Origin: JAFECT01 sp035551675
Lineage (GTDB): Bacteria; Pseudomonadota; Alphaproteobacteria; Caulobacterales; Caulobacteraceae
Length of the DNA: 64,000 nucleotides
Direction: 5' to 3'
Assembly (NCBI GenBank): GCA_035551675.1
Contig: DASZMV010000024.1
Span: 1 to 64,000 of the forward strand
Under the pieces are notes generated by a model, which did no database searches, had not been told where the DNA came from, and worked only from the letters and a program-made list of their open reading frames with translations. The translations under genes and the position numbers were made by a program. Position 1 is the first letter of the stretch, and each line of letters begins with the position of its first letter. Positions 23,420-32,788 of the stretch are shown in pieces.

Positions 23420-26044
23420 ATGATCAGGGCGTTGGTGGCGTTGGTGGCGTTAGTGGCGGTCGCCTGGGCCGGTTCGGCCTGCACGAGTGCGGCTTGGGCG
23501 CAGGACCAGCCGATGGTCGCGCCCGACCCGTCCTGGATCAAGCCCATCGAACTGCCGACCGGCCCCGTGCCCGCGGGCGTCACCGTCGTGCGCATCCTGA
23601 CCATCAACGAACAGGCGCGTTTCACCCCGGCCGGCCCTGAACTCTATCATCAGCGGTCGATGCAGATCCTGGCGCCCGAGGCGCTGCGCCTGGGCATGGT
23701 CTCGACCGAATGGGACCCCGCAACCGAGACCCTGATCATCAACCACCTGCGCATCATCCGCGACGGCAAGACCATCGACGTGCTGGCCAACGGCCAGACC
23801 TTCAACGTGGTTCATCGCGAGCCCGACCTCGACTCGTCCATGCTCTACGGACGGCTCACCGCGTTCATTGAGCCCGACGACGTGCAGGTCGGCGACATCA
23901 TCGACTTCGCCTTCACCATCCAGCGCCACGACCCGACCTTCGCGGGTCATATGGAGACGGAGTTTATCGTGCCGTCACCCTACGTCACGATCGAGCGCGC
24001 CTATTACCGCGCGATCTGGCCGCAGGGCGTGAATGCGAGCTGGCGCGAAACCAAGGGCATGGAGGCGCCCAAGACGTCCAAGACCGCCGATGGCGGCGGC
24101 GAACTCGTCCTCGATATGAAGGACGTGAACTACAAGACCTACCCTTCGCTGATGTCGGCGTCGGGCGGTCTGCTGCAGGTGAGCGACTACGCGCGCTGGG
24201 AGGACGTCTCCAGGCAGTTCGCGCCGCTCTACGCCAAGGCCGAAACCCTGGCGCCCGACTCGCCGCTCAAGGCCGAGGTCGCCAAGATCGCCGCCGCCTC
24301 CACCGACCCCGAGGTCCGCGCCGGCGCCGCGCTCGATCTGGTGCAGGAGAAGGTGCGTTACGTCTTCAACGGCATCAATCGCGGCGGCTATGTGCCGGCG
24401 GACGCCGACGTCACCTGGCGCCGCCGTTTCGGCGACTGCAAGGGCAAGAGCGCGCTGCTCGTGGCGCTGCTGCATGAACTGGGCATCCAAGCCGAGGTCG
24501 CCCTGGTCAGCACCGCGCATAGCACCCAGGTCGGCGACAGCCAGCCCGGCGCCCACGTCTTCGACCACGTCATCGTGCGAGCGACCATCGACGGCCAGGT
24601 CTTCTGGCTCGATCCCACCCACATGCACGAGGCCGATGTCGAACTGGTCGGCATGCCGCGCTTCAAATACGCGCTGCCGATCAGCGACGCAGGCGCGGGG
24701 CTGGAGCCGCTGCAGGAGGCTAAGCCCGAGAAGCCGCTGCACGAATACCACATCGCCTACGACGCCAGCGCCGGCCTCGACGCGCCCGCGCCAGTGCATG
24801 TCGAGGTCGTCTACCGCGGCGAGGCCGCGAACGCCGAGAGGCGACGCTTCACCGGCGTGGACGACGCGGCGCGCGATCGTCTGCTCCGCTCCAGTCTTCC
24901 GAGCGTGATCTCCAAGCGCGTGGATATCTCCAAGGTCGGCTACAGCTACGACCGCGCGAACCGCGAGGTGCATGAGACCCTGGACGGCGCGACGGTGATG
25001 TCGTGGATCGCCGATCCGGCGGCCGGCGGCGTGCGGTCCTACTCGGTCGACCGCAGCACGATCCTGAAGGCGCCGTCGATCCCGCCGCCGGCGCCGCTGC
25101 CGCCGGTGGTTCACCCCGTGCCGCACGTGCAGACGCAGGTTCCGCCGGTAATCGCGCCGCCGCACCTGGGCGAGATGGCGCCGCCCCCACCGACGGTACA
25201 GCCGCGCGTGATCAACGTTCCGCCGCCCGCGCCCTTGCCGCCGATTGTTCATCCCATGCCGGTGGTGACGTCGAACGCACCTTCGGCCTGGCAGTACGAC
25301 CGCACCTTTGTCACCGTCACCCTGCCGCGTGGCGGCGCCGGCTACAGCCTCGAGGGCGCCGACATTTCCAAGTCGGTTACCGGCCACCAATATACGCGCG
25401 TCGCGACGGTGAAGGACGGGGTGTTCAACCTGGACCTCGTCTCGCGCACCACCCAGCACGACATCACCTCGTCGGAGGAGGCGAAGGCGCGGCGTGAGAT
25501 GGCCGACTTCGCCGGCGACGTGAAGATCAAGGCGCCGCTCGGCTTCAAGGCTTCGCTGGTCGAGACCGAGATTCGCGCCAAGCGCGCGGCCGACACGCCG
25601 GTGATCTACCGTGACCGCGCCGACGCCCGGGTGGAGACCGGCGATTTCGACGGGGCCATGAAAGATCTCGACGAGGCGCTGAAGCTCAAGGCCGACGACG
25701 CGGTGACGCTTAACGAGCGCTGCTTCCTCCGCGCCGAGGCGAACCGCGACCTCAAGGATGCACTGGCCGATTGCGACAAGGCGCTTGGCATCACCCCGCG
25801 CCGGCCGGACATCATCGACAGCCGCGGCCTGGTTCACTACCGCATGGGTCAGTTCGACCTTGCGGTGAAGGACTATGAGGAGGCGATCGGCCTGGACTCG
25901 AGCCTCCCCTCGCCCAGGTTCATGCACGGGGTGGTGCTGCACCGTCTCGGCCGCGCCAAGGAAGGCGACGACGAAATCGCCGCGGGCGAAAAACTCGACC
26001 CGTCCATCGCGGCGAGCTACGCGCGCTACGGCATCGCGCCGTAG
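23420..26044 (+). CDS. DUF3857 / transglutaminase-like / TPR secreted protein
   Basis: This 874-residue protein starts with a signal peptide, then a DUF3857 domain (about 55-210) and a transglutaminase-like domain with a complete triad: Cys340 in FGDCKGKSALL, His379 in VFDHVIV and Asp398 in WLDPTH. A Pro-rich stretch (about 555-625) leads to a further beta region and C-terminal TPR-like repeats (about 720-870; GDFDGAMKDLDEALKLKAD). I use the ATG at 23420 after a GGGGGG run. A possible promoter (TTGCAC at 23364, TATCGT at 23388, 18 bases apart) lies in the gap after the PDZ gene. Family roles are poorly known; a periplasmic cysteine peptidase or crosslinker is possible. Confidence 0.85.
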   Translation: MIRALVALVALVAVAWAGSACTSAAWAQDQPMVAPDPSWIKPIELPTGPVPAGVTVVRILTINEQARFTPAGPELYHQRSMQILAPEALRLGMVSTEWDPATETLIINHLRIIRDGKTIDVLANGQTFNVVHREPDLDSSMLYGRLTAFIEPDDVQVGDIIDFAFTIQRHDPTFAGHMETEFIVPSPYVTIERAYYRAIWPQGVNASWRETKGMEAPKTSKTADGGGELVLDMKDVNYKTYPSLMSASGGLLQVSDYARWEDVSRQFAPLYAKAETLAPDSPLKAEVAKIAAASTDPEVRAGAALDLVQEKVRYVFNGINRGGYVPADADVTWRRRFGDCKGKSALLVALLHELGIQAEVALVSTAHSTQVGDSQPGAHVFDHVIVRATIDGQVFWLDPTHMHEADVELVGMPRFKYALPISDAGAGLEPLQEAKPEKPLHEYHIAYDASAGLDAPAPVHVEVVYRGEAANAERRRFTGVDDAARDRLLRSSLPSVISKRVDISKVGYSYDRANREVHETLDGATVMSWIADPAAGGVRSYSVDRSTILKAPSIPPPAPLPPVVHPVPHVQTQVPPVIAPPHLGEMAPPPPTVQPRVINVPPPAPLPPIVHPMPVVTSNAPSAWQYDRTFVTVTLPRGGAGYSLEGADISKSVTGHQYTRVATVKDGVFNLDLVSRTTQHDITSSEEAKARREMADFAGDVKIKAPLGFKASLVETEIRAKRAADTPVIYRDRADARVETGDFDGAMKDLDEALKLKADDAVTLNERCFLRAEANRDLKDALADCDKALGITPRRPDIIDSRGLVHYRMGQFDLAVKDYEEAIGLDSSLPSPRFMHGVVLHRLGRAKEGDDEIAAGEKLDPSIAASYARYGIAP

Positions 26045-26047
26045 ACC

Positions 26048-26806
26048 CTAGACGCGCGCCAAGGCGCCGGTGACGCAGAAACGGACCTCGATGGGCCCGC
26101 CCTGCGCCGCCTGGCTCATGCGCCAGGAGAAGTCGTCGCAATAAGCCTGCTCGTTTGAGGTGTCGCGTGCGTACTGCCCCGCGTAAGACGTGGTTAGAAA
26201 CAGGCCGGCCGCGGCCTCGGGCGCGCGCTCTTCGGTGAATTCGAAAGCGATCGGTTCGATCTGCGAAAACGCGCCCGATGCCGCCATCAGCTCGGGATAG
26301 GGCTTCCACTGGGTCAGGCGCGGGTCGATGTGCGGCGACCACAGCCGCATCTCGTGGTCCACCAAAAGACGCGCGGTCATCGGGCCTAGCACCTCGAACG
26401 GCGCATAGCCGAAGGCGAGGAACACGCCGCCGGGACGTAGCGCGGTCGCCACCTTCTTGCCCACCGCCACCGGATCCATCCAGTGAAACGCCGTCGCGGA
26501 GAACACCGCGTCCAACGGCTTGTCGAACACCACCGTCTCGGCGGGCGACACGCGCACCTCGAGGCGGATGTCGGGCGGAATGCGCGACGCCATGTCTGGA
26601 TCGGGCTCGACCGCGATGACGTGGGCGAAGCGTTTCAGAATCTCCGGCGTCGCCTGGCCGGACCCCGCGCCCAGCTCCGCGGCCCGGCTGCGCGGCATGC
26701 CGCAGGCCTGCGTCGCCTCATCGAAAATCCACCCGGGATAGCTCGGACGGAAGCGGCGATAGCGGTCGGCATGCAGCCCGTACCGCGGCGAGGTCGGGCC
26801 CGTCAC
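26048..26806 (-). CDS. Class I SAM-dependent methyltransferase
   Basis: A 252-residue methyltransferase of the Methyltransf_11/trans-aconitate methyltransferase-like group. Motif I is AAELGAGSGQATPEIL, followed by AVEPDPDMA (motif II acidic residue), PLDAVFSATAFHWMDP (motif IV) and LRPGGVFLAFGYAPFE. The region before motif I (YRRFRPSYPGWIF) fits the family. It begins 13 bases after ligA on the same strand, so it is probably cotranscribed. Substrate is unknown. Confidence 0.88.
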   Translation of the reverse strand: MTGPTSPRYGLHADRYRRFRPSYPGWIFDEATQACGMPRSRAAELGAGSGQATPEILKRFAHVIAVEPDPDMASRIPPDIRLEVRVSPAETVVFDKPLDAVFSATAFHWMDPVAVGKKVATALRPGGVFLAFGYAPFEVLGPMTARLLVDHEMRLWSPHIDPRLTQWKPYPELMAASGAFSQIEPIAFEFTEERAPEAAAGLFLTTSYAGQYARDTSNEQAYCDDFSWRMSQAAQGGPIEVRFCVTGALARV

Positions 26807-26819
26807 GCGAAGCGTCCCA

Positions 26820-28949
26820 TCATGCGTCCCCTATCAGGCTCAGCCACTCGTCTTCGGTCAACGTCCGGACGCCGAGTTCCGCGGCGGTCTTCAGCTTCGA
26901 TCCGGCGCCAGGACCGGCGACCACGATATCGGTCTTTTTCGACACCGACGAAGAGACCTTGGCGCCGAGGCCTTCGGCCCGCGCCTTGGCCTCCTCGCGC
27001 GTCATGCGTTCCAGCGCGCCGGTGAACACCACGGTCTTGCCCGCGACTACCGTGTCGGTCTTGGGACGCTCGGCGTCCTGGACCTTGATCTCCGCACGCA
27101 GGCGCTCGACGATCGAGCGATTGTGGTCCTCGGCGAAATAGGCCGCCGCCGCCGAGATCACCGCATCGCCCACCTGGTCGAGCGCGTCGAGTTCGGCCTT
27201 AGCCGCCTCGTCGCCGTCCGCCACCGCATCCATCGCCTTCAGAAACGCGTCCGCCGAGCCATAGCCGCGCGCGAGCGTGATCGCCGTGGTCTCGCCGATG
27301 TGGCGCAGGCCGAGCGCATAGATGAAGCGGTCGAGCGAAATCGTCCGCCGCGCATCGATCGAGGCGGTCAGGTTGCGGATCGACGTCTCGCCGAAGCCGG
27401 CGCGCTCGCGCAGAGCCTGCAGGCGTGTTTCGTCCTTAGCCAGTTTGAAGATGTCGGCGGGTTCGCTCACCCACCCTTCCTCGTAGAACAGCTGGATCTG
27501 TTTCTCGCCCAGACCCTCGATGTCGAAGGCTCTACGTGAACAGAAGTGTTTCAGATGCTCGACCCTCTGGAACGGACAGGCGAACTCGCCGGTGCAGCGG
27601 CGCACCACCGTTTCGGCGCCGCCGGTGGTGGTTTCGCGCACGACGGGGGTATGCAATGGGCAAGGGCAGTGGGTCGGGAACTGGTAGGCGCTCGTCTTCT
27701 TCGGCCGCTCTTCGGCCACCACACTGACGATCTGCGGGATCACGTCGCCGGCGCGCTGCAGGATCACCGTGTCGCCGATGCGTGCGTCGAGGCGCGCGAT
27801 CTCGTCGGCGTTGTGCAGGGTCGCGTTCTTCACCACCACCCCGCCAACGGTCACCGGCTTCAGCCGCGCCACCGGCGTCAGCGACCCCGTGCGCCCGACC
27901 TGGATGTCGATGCCTTCGAGCACGGTGCGCGCCTGCTGTGCGGGGAACTTGCGCGCCACCGCCCAGCGCGGCGAGCGCGACACGAAGCCCAACCGGTTCT
28001 GCCAGTCGAGGCGATCGGTCTTATAGACCACCCCGTCGATGTCGTAGCCGAGGTTCGGCCGCTCGGCCTCGAAGGCGCGATAGGCGTCGTCGAGCCCCTC
28101 GACATTCTTCACCCGCACCGAACGCGCGTTGGTCGGCAGGCCCCAGGCCTTGAACCGCTCCAGCGCCTCCCACTGGGTCTTGGCGAACGGCGCCGACAGC
28201 TCGCCCCAGGCATAGGCGAAGAACCGCAGCGGCCGCCGCGCCGTCACCGTCGGGTCGATCTGGCGCAGCGAACCGGAGGCGAAGTTGCGCGGATTGGCAT
28301 AGGTACGCTTGCCCGCGGCCTCCGCCTCGGCGTTGAAGGCGTTGAACTCGGCGTTGGGGGCGTAGATTTCGCCCCGCACCTCGATCAGCTCGGGCCAGTG
28401 CTTGCCCTTCAGCCTGTGCGGAATGTCTTTGATCGTGCGCAGATTGGCGGTCACGTCCTCGCCGGTGCGCCCGTCGCCGCGCGTGGCGCCCTTCACGAAC
28501 ACGCCGTGCTCGTAGCGCAAATTTATCGAAAGGCCGTCGATCTTGGGTTCGGCGGTGAAGAACACCTCCTCCTCGCCCAACTTCAGGAACCGGCGAATGC
28601 GGCCGACGAATTCGGCGGTATCCGCATCGGTGAAGGCGTTATCCAGCGACAGCATCGGGATGCCGTGCACCACCGGCGCGAACTGGCTCGAGGGCGCCGC
28701 GCCCACGCGCCTGGACGGCGAATCCGCGCGCACCAAGTTGGGGAAGCGCGCTTCGATGGCGGCGTTGCGCTGTTTCAGGCCGTCGTATTCCGCGTCGGAA
28801 ACGCTGGGCGCCTCCTCGCGGTAATAGAGCGCGTCATGGCCGGCGATTTCCAGCGCCAGCCGGTCGAGCTCGCCCTGCGCCTCGGCCTCGGTCAGCGCTT
28901 CCGGCGTCTTCGTCATCGGGTCGTTGGAGCGGGCGGACTTCGAGGCCAT
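26820..28949 (-). CDS. ligA: NAD-dependent DNA ligase
   Basis: This 709-residue enzyme seals nicks using NAD. The adenylation domain is clear: SDAEYDGL (domain Ia), the catalytic Lys in AEPKIDGLSINLRYE, then GDGRTGEDVTANLRTI and the ARKFPAQQA motif. An OB fold, a zinc finger whose Cys residues lie in THCPCPL, RRCTGEFACPFQ and HFCSRRAF, helix-hairpin-helix repeats and a C-terminal BRCT domain (VFTGALERMTREEAKARAEG) follow. Start: the ATG at 28949 has GAGG eight bases upstream; ATG at 28916 and GTG at 28973 are alternatives. It is essential in most bacteria. Confidence 0.97.
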   Translation of the reverse strand: MASKSARSNDPMTKTPEALTEAEAQGELDRLALEIAGHDALYYREEAPSVSDAEYDGLKQRNAAIEARFPNLVRADSPSRRVGAAPSSQFAPVVHGIPMLSLDNAFTDADTAEFVGRIRRFLKLGEEEVFFTAEPKIDGLSINLRYEHGVFVKGATRGDGRTGEDVTANLRTIKDIPHRLKGKHWPELIEVRGEIYAPNAEFNAFNAEAEAAGKRTYANPRNFASGSLRQIDPTVTARRPLRFFAYAWGELSAPFAKTQWEALERFKAWGLPTNARSVRVKNVEGLDDAYRAFEAERPNLGYDIDGVVYKTDRLDWQNRLGFVSRSPRWAVARKFPAQQARTVLEGIDIQVGRTGSLTPVARLKPVTVGGVVVKNATLHNADEIARLDARIGDTVILQRAGDVIPQIVSVVAEERPKKTSAYQFPTHCPCPLHTPVVRETTTGGAETVVRRCTGEFACPFQRVEHLKHFCSRRAFDIEGLGEKQIQLFYEEGWVSEPADIFKLAKDETRLQALRERAGFGETSIRNLTASIDARRTISLDRFIYALGLRHIGETTAITLARGYGSADAFLKAMDAVADGDEAAKAELDALDQVGDAVISAAAAYFAEDHNRSIVERLRAEIKVQDAERPKTDTVVAGKTVVFTGALERMTREEAKARAEGLGAKVSSSVSKKTDIVVAGPGAGSKLKTAAELGVRTLTEDEWLSLIGDA

Positions 28950-29065
28950 GCCCCGCCTCTTACGGCCAAGCACGGTCTCGCGGAAGCCTCAGGATCGGTT
29001 CCCGGGCGAACACCCCGCCGGGATCGGCCGGCGGAGCGCTCAATACGCTTACTTAGGCGCCCGAT

Positions 29066-29377
29066 CTATTTCGGAGCGGGTTCGGCCGGGCAGGCGCCCG
29101 CGGGTATGGTCTTGCCCTTGGCCTTGGCGTCGGCGCACTTCTTTGCGTTCCAGCCTTTCCCGTAGGTCGGAGCCGGCATCGTCGACGGCGCAGCGGTCGT
29201 CGCAGGCGGCGCAGGCGCGGGCGTCGTCGGCTGGGTGGGAGCCGCTGGTTGGGAGGGCGCCGGCGGCGTAGCCGGCTGGGCGGGGGGCGTCGGCGGCGTG
29301 ACCGGCTGGTTTTGCGAAAAGGCGACGCTCGAAATCAGCAAGACACTCGTACTGGCTAAGGCAAGGATGAGTTTCAT
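29066..29377 (-). CDS. Small secreted Pro/Ala/Thr-rich protein
   Basis: A 103-residue protein with a good ribosome binding site (AAGGA) and a signal peptide ending FSQ. About 45 residues of Pro, Ala and Thr repeats form a flexible linker, followed by a small conserved-looking end (GKGWNAKKCADAKAKGKTI and GACPAEP) with two Cys residues that could form a disulphide. I do not recognise a family. It may be an envelope protein with a linker that spans part of the periplasm. Confidence 0.7.
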   Translation of the reverse strand: MKLILALASTSVLLISSVAFSQNQPVTPPTPPAQPATPPAPSQPAAPTQPTTPAPAPPATTAAPSTMPAPTYGKGWNAKKCADAKAKGKTIPAGACPAEPAPK

Positions 29378-29517
29378 TCGCTGGTCCTTAGGTTAGCCCC
29401 GCCTCGATCTGCCCAGCTTCATAACCGTGAAGGCCGACTGCAAGTTCCTGGTAAGATTGTCCGGTCGAAACCGTCGCGGCTTTGCCGTAGACTGGGCGGG
29501 CCTTCGGGGGGAGCGCC

Positions 29518-30099
29518 ATGCACGACCTGTTCAAATGGATCGACCGGATCTCGGCGATCATCACCGTCGCGACCTTCGCCTTTGCGGTTCTGCACTTCTT
29601 CGGCGCGGCGCCGGTCCCGCACTTCGAGCTGTCGAGCGGGCGCAAGGCGTTCGTGGCGCTGGTCTTCTACGAAGCAGTCATGGCCATCGCGGTCTCCGGC
29701 GCCAGCGCCTTGCTCTACCGCGGCGTCCGCAACGTCTTCTTCTCGATGCTGTTCCCGATGATCGCCTGGTCGTTCGTGAACGTCGACGTGATGAAGACCC
29801 TGTTCGGCGAGACGATCTGGGCCCCGGCCAGCCGCGGCTGGTGGATCTTTCAGACCACACGCGCGCAGAACGTGGCGGGCTTTTGGCTGAGCCTTCTCGG
29901 CGCGGCGATCTTCCTGGTGCTCTACGCCTTTCTGTTCGTTCGTCGCGCGGCCTACGACAAGTACCAGGACGGCGACGACAACGCGCGCCAGCTCGCCCAG
30001 ATGAACGCCGCGGTCGTGGTGCTGGGCGCCATCATCACCGCCTTCATCGCGCACGTGGCGTGGATCTGGCTCGGCGCCGCGAACCTGGGGACAGCTTAA
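29518..30099 (+). CDS. Predicted inner-membrane protein of unknown function
   Basis: A 193-residue protein with four likely transmembrane segments (about residues 9-29, 43-63, 118-142 and 162-185) and GGGGGAG just before its ATG. Between TM2 and TM3 is a loop with conserved-looking aromatic residues (PMIAWSFVNVDVMKTLFG, SRGWWIFQT). No motif ties it to a transporter or enzyme family that I know. It ends convergently with the DUF1697 gene, with a four-base overlap. Confidence 0.75.
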   Translation: MHDLFKWIDRISAIITVATFAFAVLHFFGAAPVPHFELSSGRKAFVALVFYEAVMAIAVSGASALLYRGVRNVFFSMLFPMIAWSFVNVDVMKTLFGETIWAPASRGWWIFQTTRAQNVAGFWLSLLGAAIFLVLYAFLFVRRAAYDKYQDGDDNARQLAQMNAAVVVLGAIITAFIAHVAWIWLGAANLGTA

Positions 30100-30635
30100 G
30101 CCGCCGCCGACACCATCGCCTGCAGTTTCAGCACCGTGTTCCAGTTGCGGCCGGTGCCGCGGCTCGGCATATGCCGGTCCATCGCCAGTTTCGAATGCCC
30201 CTGACCGTCGGGATAATAGATATAGAGCGTGCGATCCTTCGCCTGCACGACTTCCGTACCCTTGTTCGAGGCGCGCAAAGCTTCCACCGCCTTCGCCGTC
30301 GCGGGCGCCTTCATCACCCAGGCGACCAGTCGCGCCGGGTCGTTTATCGCTTCGGCCTTGAACGGATTGCCGGCGACGACCGCATCCCATTCCTGTGGCG
30401 TGCGTACGAACAGCTCGGTGTTCACCGCGAACCGCTCGACGATCGCCTTGTGCAGTTTCGTCTCCAGCGCGTCGGGCTTGGTCCGCGAGGCGCCGAACAC
30501 CGCATTGCCGCTCTGCAGCAAGGTGCGCGGGTTGTCGTAACCCAGCTCGATCAATAGGGCCTTCAACTCGGTCATCGGCAGCTTGCCATTGCCGCCGACG
30601 TTCACGCCGCGCAGCAGTGCGATGAATTGGCTCAT
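30096..30635 (-). CDS. DUF1697 family protein
   Basis: A 179-residue protein that begins MSQFIALLRGVNVGGNGKLP and continues with LIELGYDNPRTLLQSGNAVF, the two most recognisable segments of DUF1697. The family is cytosolic and widespread but has no settled function. I use the ATG at 30635; the frame stays open far upstream through the next gene, but the family always starts at this ALLRGVNVGG segment. It is likely cotranscribed with the DUF4142 gene 41 bases upstream. Confidence 0.93.
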   Translation of the reverse strand: MSQFIALLRGVNVGGNGKLPMTELKALLIELGYDNPRTLLQSGNAVFGASRTKPDALETKLHKAIVERFAVNTELFVRTPQEWDAVVAGNPFKAEAINDPARLVAWVMKAPATAKAVEALRASNKGTEVVQAKDRTLYIYYPDGQGHSKLAMDRHMPSRGTGRNWNTVLKLQAMVSAAA

Positions 30636-30676
30636 GCAGCGATTTATGGCCGCGCTTTCCCTGCGCGTCCAGGCGC

Positions 30677-31267
30677 CTACTTCAGCGCGGTCTGCAGTTT
30701 GTTGGCCATGTCCAGGTGGTGCTGGATGATCGGCAGGGTCTTGGCCGCCCAGGCGGTCAGCGGCGCATTGGCGCCCTTCTGGGCATAGTTGGTGAACAGG
30801 GCCACCGCGTCGGTATGGGCGCTGATCTGCTGGGCGATGTAGAGCCGGTCGAACTGGGTCGGTCCCGGCTGCATCAAATTGTCCAGCATCTGCCTGTGCT
30901 TGGCGTCGAGCGCCGAGGGGATGGTCACCTGCACGCCGGCGTCCGGCAGCAGGGCCTTCAACTGGTCCGAGGTCTGGGTGTGCGCCTTCACCATTTCGGC
31001 GGCGAACTTTTTCACCTCCGGGCTCTGCGCATGCGTCTGCGCATACTGTCCCGCCTGCACCTCGTACATGTCGCTGAGCGCGGCGTTGGTGACGAAGTCG
31101 ACGTCGGGACTCGCGCTCGGCGCGGGCGGCTGTCCGGCGGGCAAGGGCGCGGGCGTGACGACGGCGGTGTTCGTGGCCGCCGCGTTGGTGTCCGGCGTCT
31201 TCTTGCAGGCAAACAGCAGGGCCCCGGCGGAAATGGCCACGGCGGCGGCGATCGAAGGCTTCAGCAT
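30677..31267 (-). CDS. DUF4142 lipoprotein
   Basis: A 196-residue protein with a signal peptide and lipobox (LLFACKK), a Pro/Ala/Thr linker, then a four-helix DUF4142 domain: DFVTNAALSDMYEVQAGQYA, VKKFAAEMVKAHTQTSDQL, and LYIAQQISAHTDAVALFTNY. The domain is ferritin-like in shape and has several conserved His residues. DUF4142 proteins are often stress-induced envelope proteins. The start ATG at 31267 has GGGAG nine bases upstream. Confidence 0.9.
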   Translation of the reverse strand: MLKPSIAAAVAISAGALLFACKKTPDTNAAATNTAVVTPAPLPAGQPPAPSASPDVDFVTNAALSDMYEVQAGQYAQTHAQSPEVKKFAAEMVKAHTQTSDQLKALLPDAGVQVTIPSALDAKHRQMLDNLMQPGPTQFDRLYIAQQISAHTDAVALFTNYAQKGANAPLTAWAAKTLPIIQHHLDMANKLQTALK

Positions 31268-31611
31268 ACGCGTGCGCTCCCAAGGTCCCGCTTCAACGGC
31301 GCGTGTGCGGCCATGGTTCCGCCAAGGTTGGGTGAACGCCGGTCGCGTCCTGCGACGATCCGCCTTCTGCTGCGATCCGCCAGCCAGGCGTACAACACGC
31401 TGGTGTTCCGGCCCGGACGGGGGCGTTCTCAACCGGGACAACGAGTTTCAGCTCGCGTTTGGCTGCCAGGATCCGGGCGGATTCGTGGCGGCGGCGAGTG
31501 GCGGCGGGGGCCGCCAAAAGGGGTCGCGCGACCCGCTCTCCAGGCTTGCCCTCTCTTGCCCGAGATCACCGTTGCGCGACCCCGACCTTTCTTATTCTTA
31601 GTCGTAGCGCC
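31268..31611. other. Intergenic region without a supported gene
   Basis: This 344-base region lies between the starts and ends of two leftward genes. Open frames cross it on both strands but none has a recognisable protein or start signal. It contains a G-rich stretch near 31490-31515 and a CGTAGCGCCCTATTCGTAGG segment next to the stop of the oxygenase gene. I see no RNA gene here. Confidence 0.6.
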
Positions 31612-32682
31612 CTATTCGTAGGGCCATGCCCGGTCGCGCAGGAACTGCGACAGCAGCCATTTCCGGCCGCGCGTCGGCGCGAGACCCGCGTGCAGCGTCA
31701 TGCGATCGGGCCGTCCCGCCGCGTCGGTGTTCCAGAACAGAATGGCGTCGCCCTTGCGACCCTTGAAACGCAGGCCGAGGTGCGGAAACTCCGTCTCGCC
31801 GCCGTCGAAGTCATCGCTGAGATAGATCAGGAAGGTCGCCACCCGCTGGCCGCGCTCGGCGATGACCTTCGCATGCGCGGGATTGTCCGGATCGAGGAAA
31901 TCGACGTGGCGCGCAAATTCCTGGCCAGGCTCGTAGTGCAGGATCGCCAGCTCTTCGCAGTTCGCCGTCGCAATGCCCGTCGCGCGCGAAATGCGGGCGC
32001 GCGTCACCGCCATGATCACATCGCTCTCGATCAAATGAAATTCGGTCGAGCCGTTCGAGCGCGTGCGGCTCTCGACGCCGCCGCCTGACGTCTCGTCGTA
32101 CACCCGCGCCGGCCGGATGCGTCCCCTCGCCCGCTCGATCAGCCAGTCGCAACGCGCCGGTGGCAGGAAATTGTCGTAGGCGGCGATGCGCGCCGTCGTC
32201 GACAGCGCGCGCGGTCGCGGCACGCTCAACAGACCCTCCACCCTGATGCGGGCGCGCAGCGCGGCCGGCGACGTGTCGTGGTCGCCGCCCGCAAGAATGC
32301 GCAGCTGGTCCCTCGCGCGCGGTTCGCCCGCCTCGGCGGCGCGCTGCAGGGCGTCAAAGGCCGCGCTCCAGTCCTGGGGTAGGAAGCGTCCGGCCGCGCG
32401 CATCGCCGCGGTCAGCTCATTGGCCTCGGCGCCCCCGTTCCTGGCGGCGAGCGCCAGCATTTCCGCCGCGCGATCGGGCAGCTTGGGCGCCGCATAGCCG
32501 GTCAGCAGCCGCGCGCCGAGAAACGACCCCGCCCGCGCATCCCCGGCCCGCGCCGCGCGCTCGAGCCAGTTCAGAGCTTCCGGATGGCGGCCCTGCTGGT
32601 CGAGCAGGGCGGCGTACGCGAACTGGGCCCGGGGATCACCCTGGATCGCGCGGGCTTCGATCTCCCGCGGATCTGTCGCCAT
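31612..32682 (-). CDS. 2OG-Fe(II) oxygenase (prolyl 4-hydroxylase-like) with Sel1-type repeats
   Basis: A 356-residue protein. Residues 1 to about 140 contain Sel1/TPR-like helical repeats (AQFAYAALLDQQGRHPEALN, then ARAGSFLGARLLTGYA). The C-terminal half is a prolyl-4-hydroxylase-like dioxygenase domain: YDNFLPPARCDWLIERARGR, iron ligands His259 and Asp261 in RHVDFLDPDNP and His331 in TLHAGLAP, and a basic residue in TRGRKWLLS for 2-oxoglutarate. FLIYLSDDFDGGETEFP is typical. It is cytosolic by prediction (no signal peptide). A protein substrate is inferred from the fusion to repeats. Confidence 0.9.
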   Translation of the reverse strand: MATDPREIEARAIQGDPRAQFAYAALLDQQGRHPEALNWLERAARAGDARAGSFLGARLLTGYAAPKLPDRAAEMLALAARNGGAEANELTAAMRAAGRFLPQDWSAAFDALQRAAEAGEPRARDQLRILAGGDHDTSPAALRARIRVEGLLSVPRPRALSTTARIAAYDNFLPPARCDWLIERARGRIRPARVYDETSGGGVESRTRSNGSTEFHLIESDVIMAVTRARISRATGIATANCEELAILHYEPGQEFARHVDFLDPDNPAHAKVIAERGQRVATFLIYLSDDFDGGETEFPHLGLRFKGRKGDAILFWNTDAAGRPDRMTLHAGLAPTRGRKWLLSQFLRDRAWPYE

Positions 32683-32788
32683 GACGCCCCTTGCTCCGAA
32701 AATTAGAGACGGTTGTGCGATTAACGAACATGCTCGTCAAGTTTGTGAAAACCATTCACTTATCGACGAACAAGACCTTGTCGCCGCC

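Noticed and set aside
30636..31283. Upstream extension of the DUF1697 gene to 31283
   Set aside because: The extension overlaps the DUF4142 gene in another frame and the family starts at ALLRGVNVGG.
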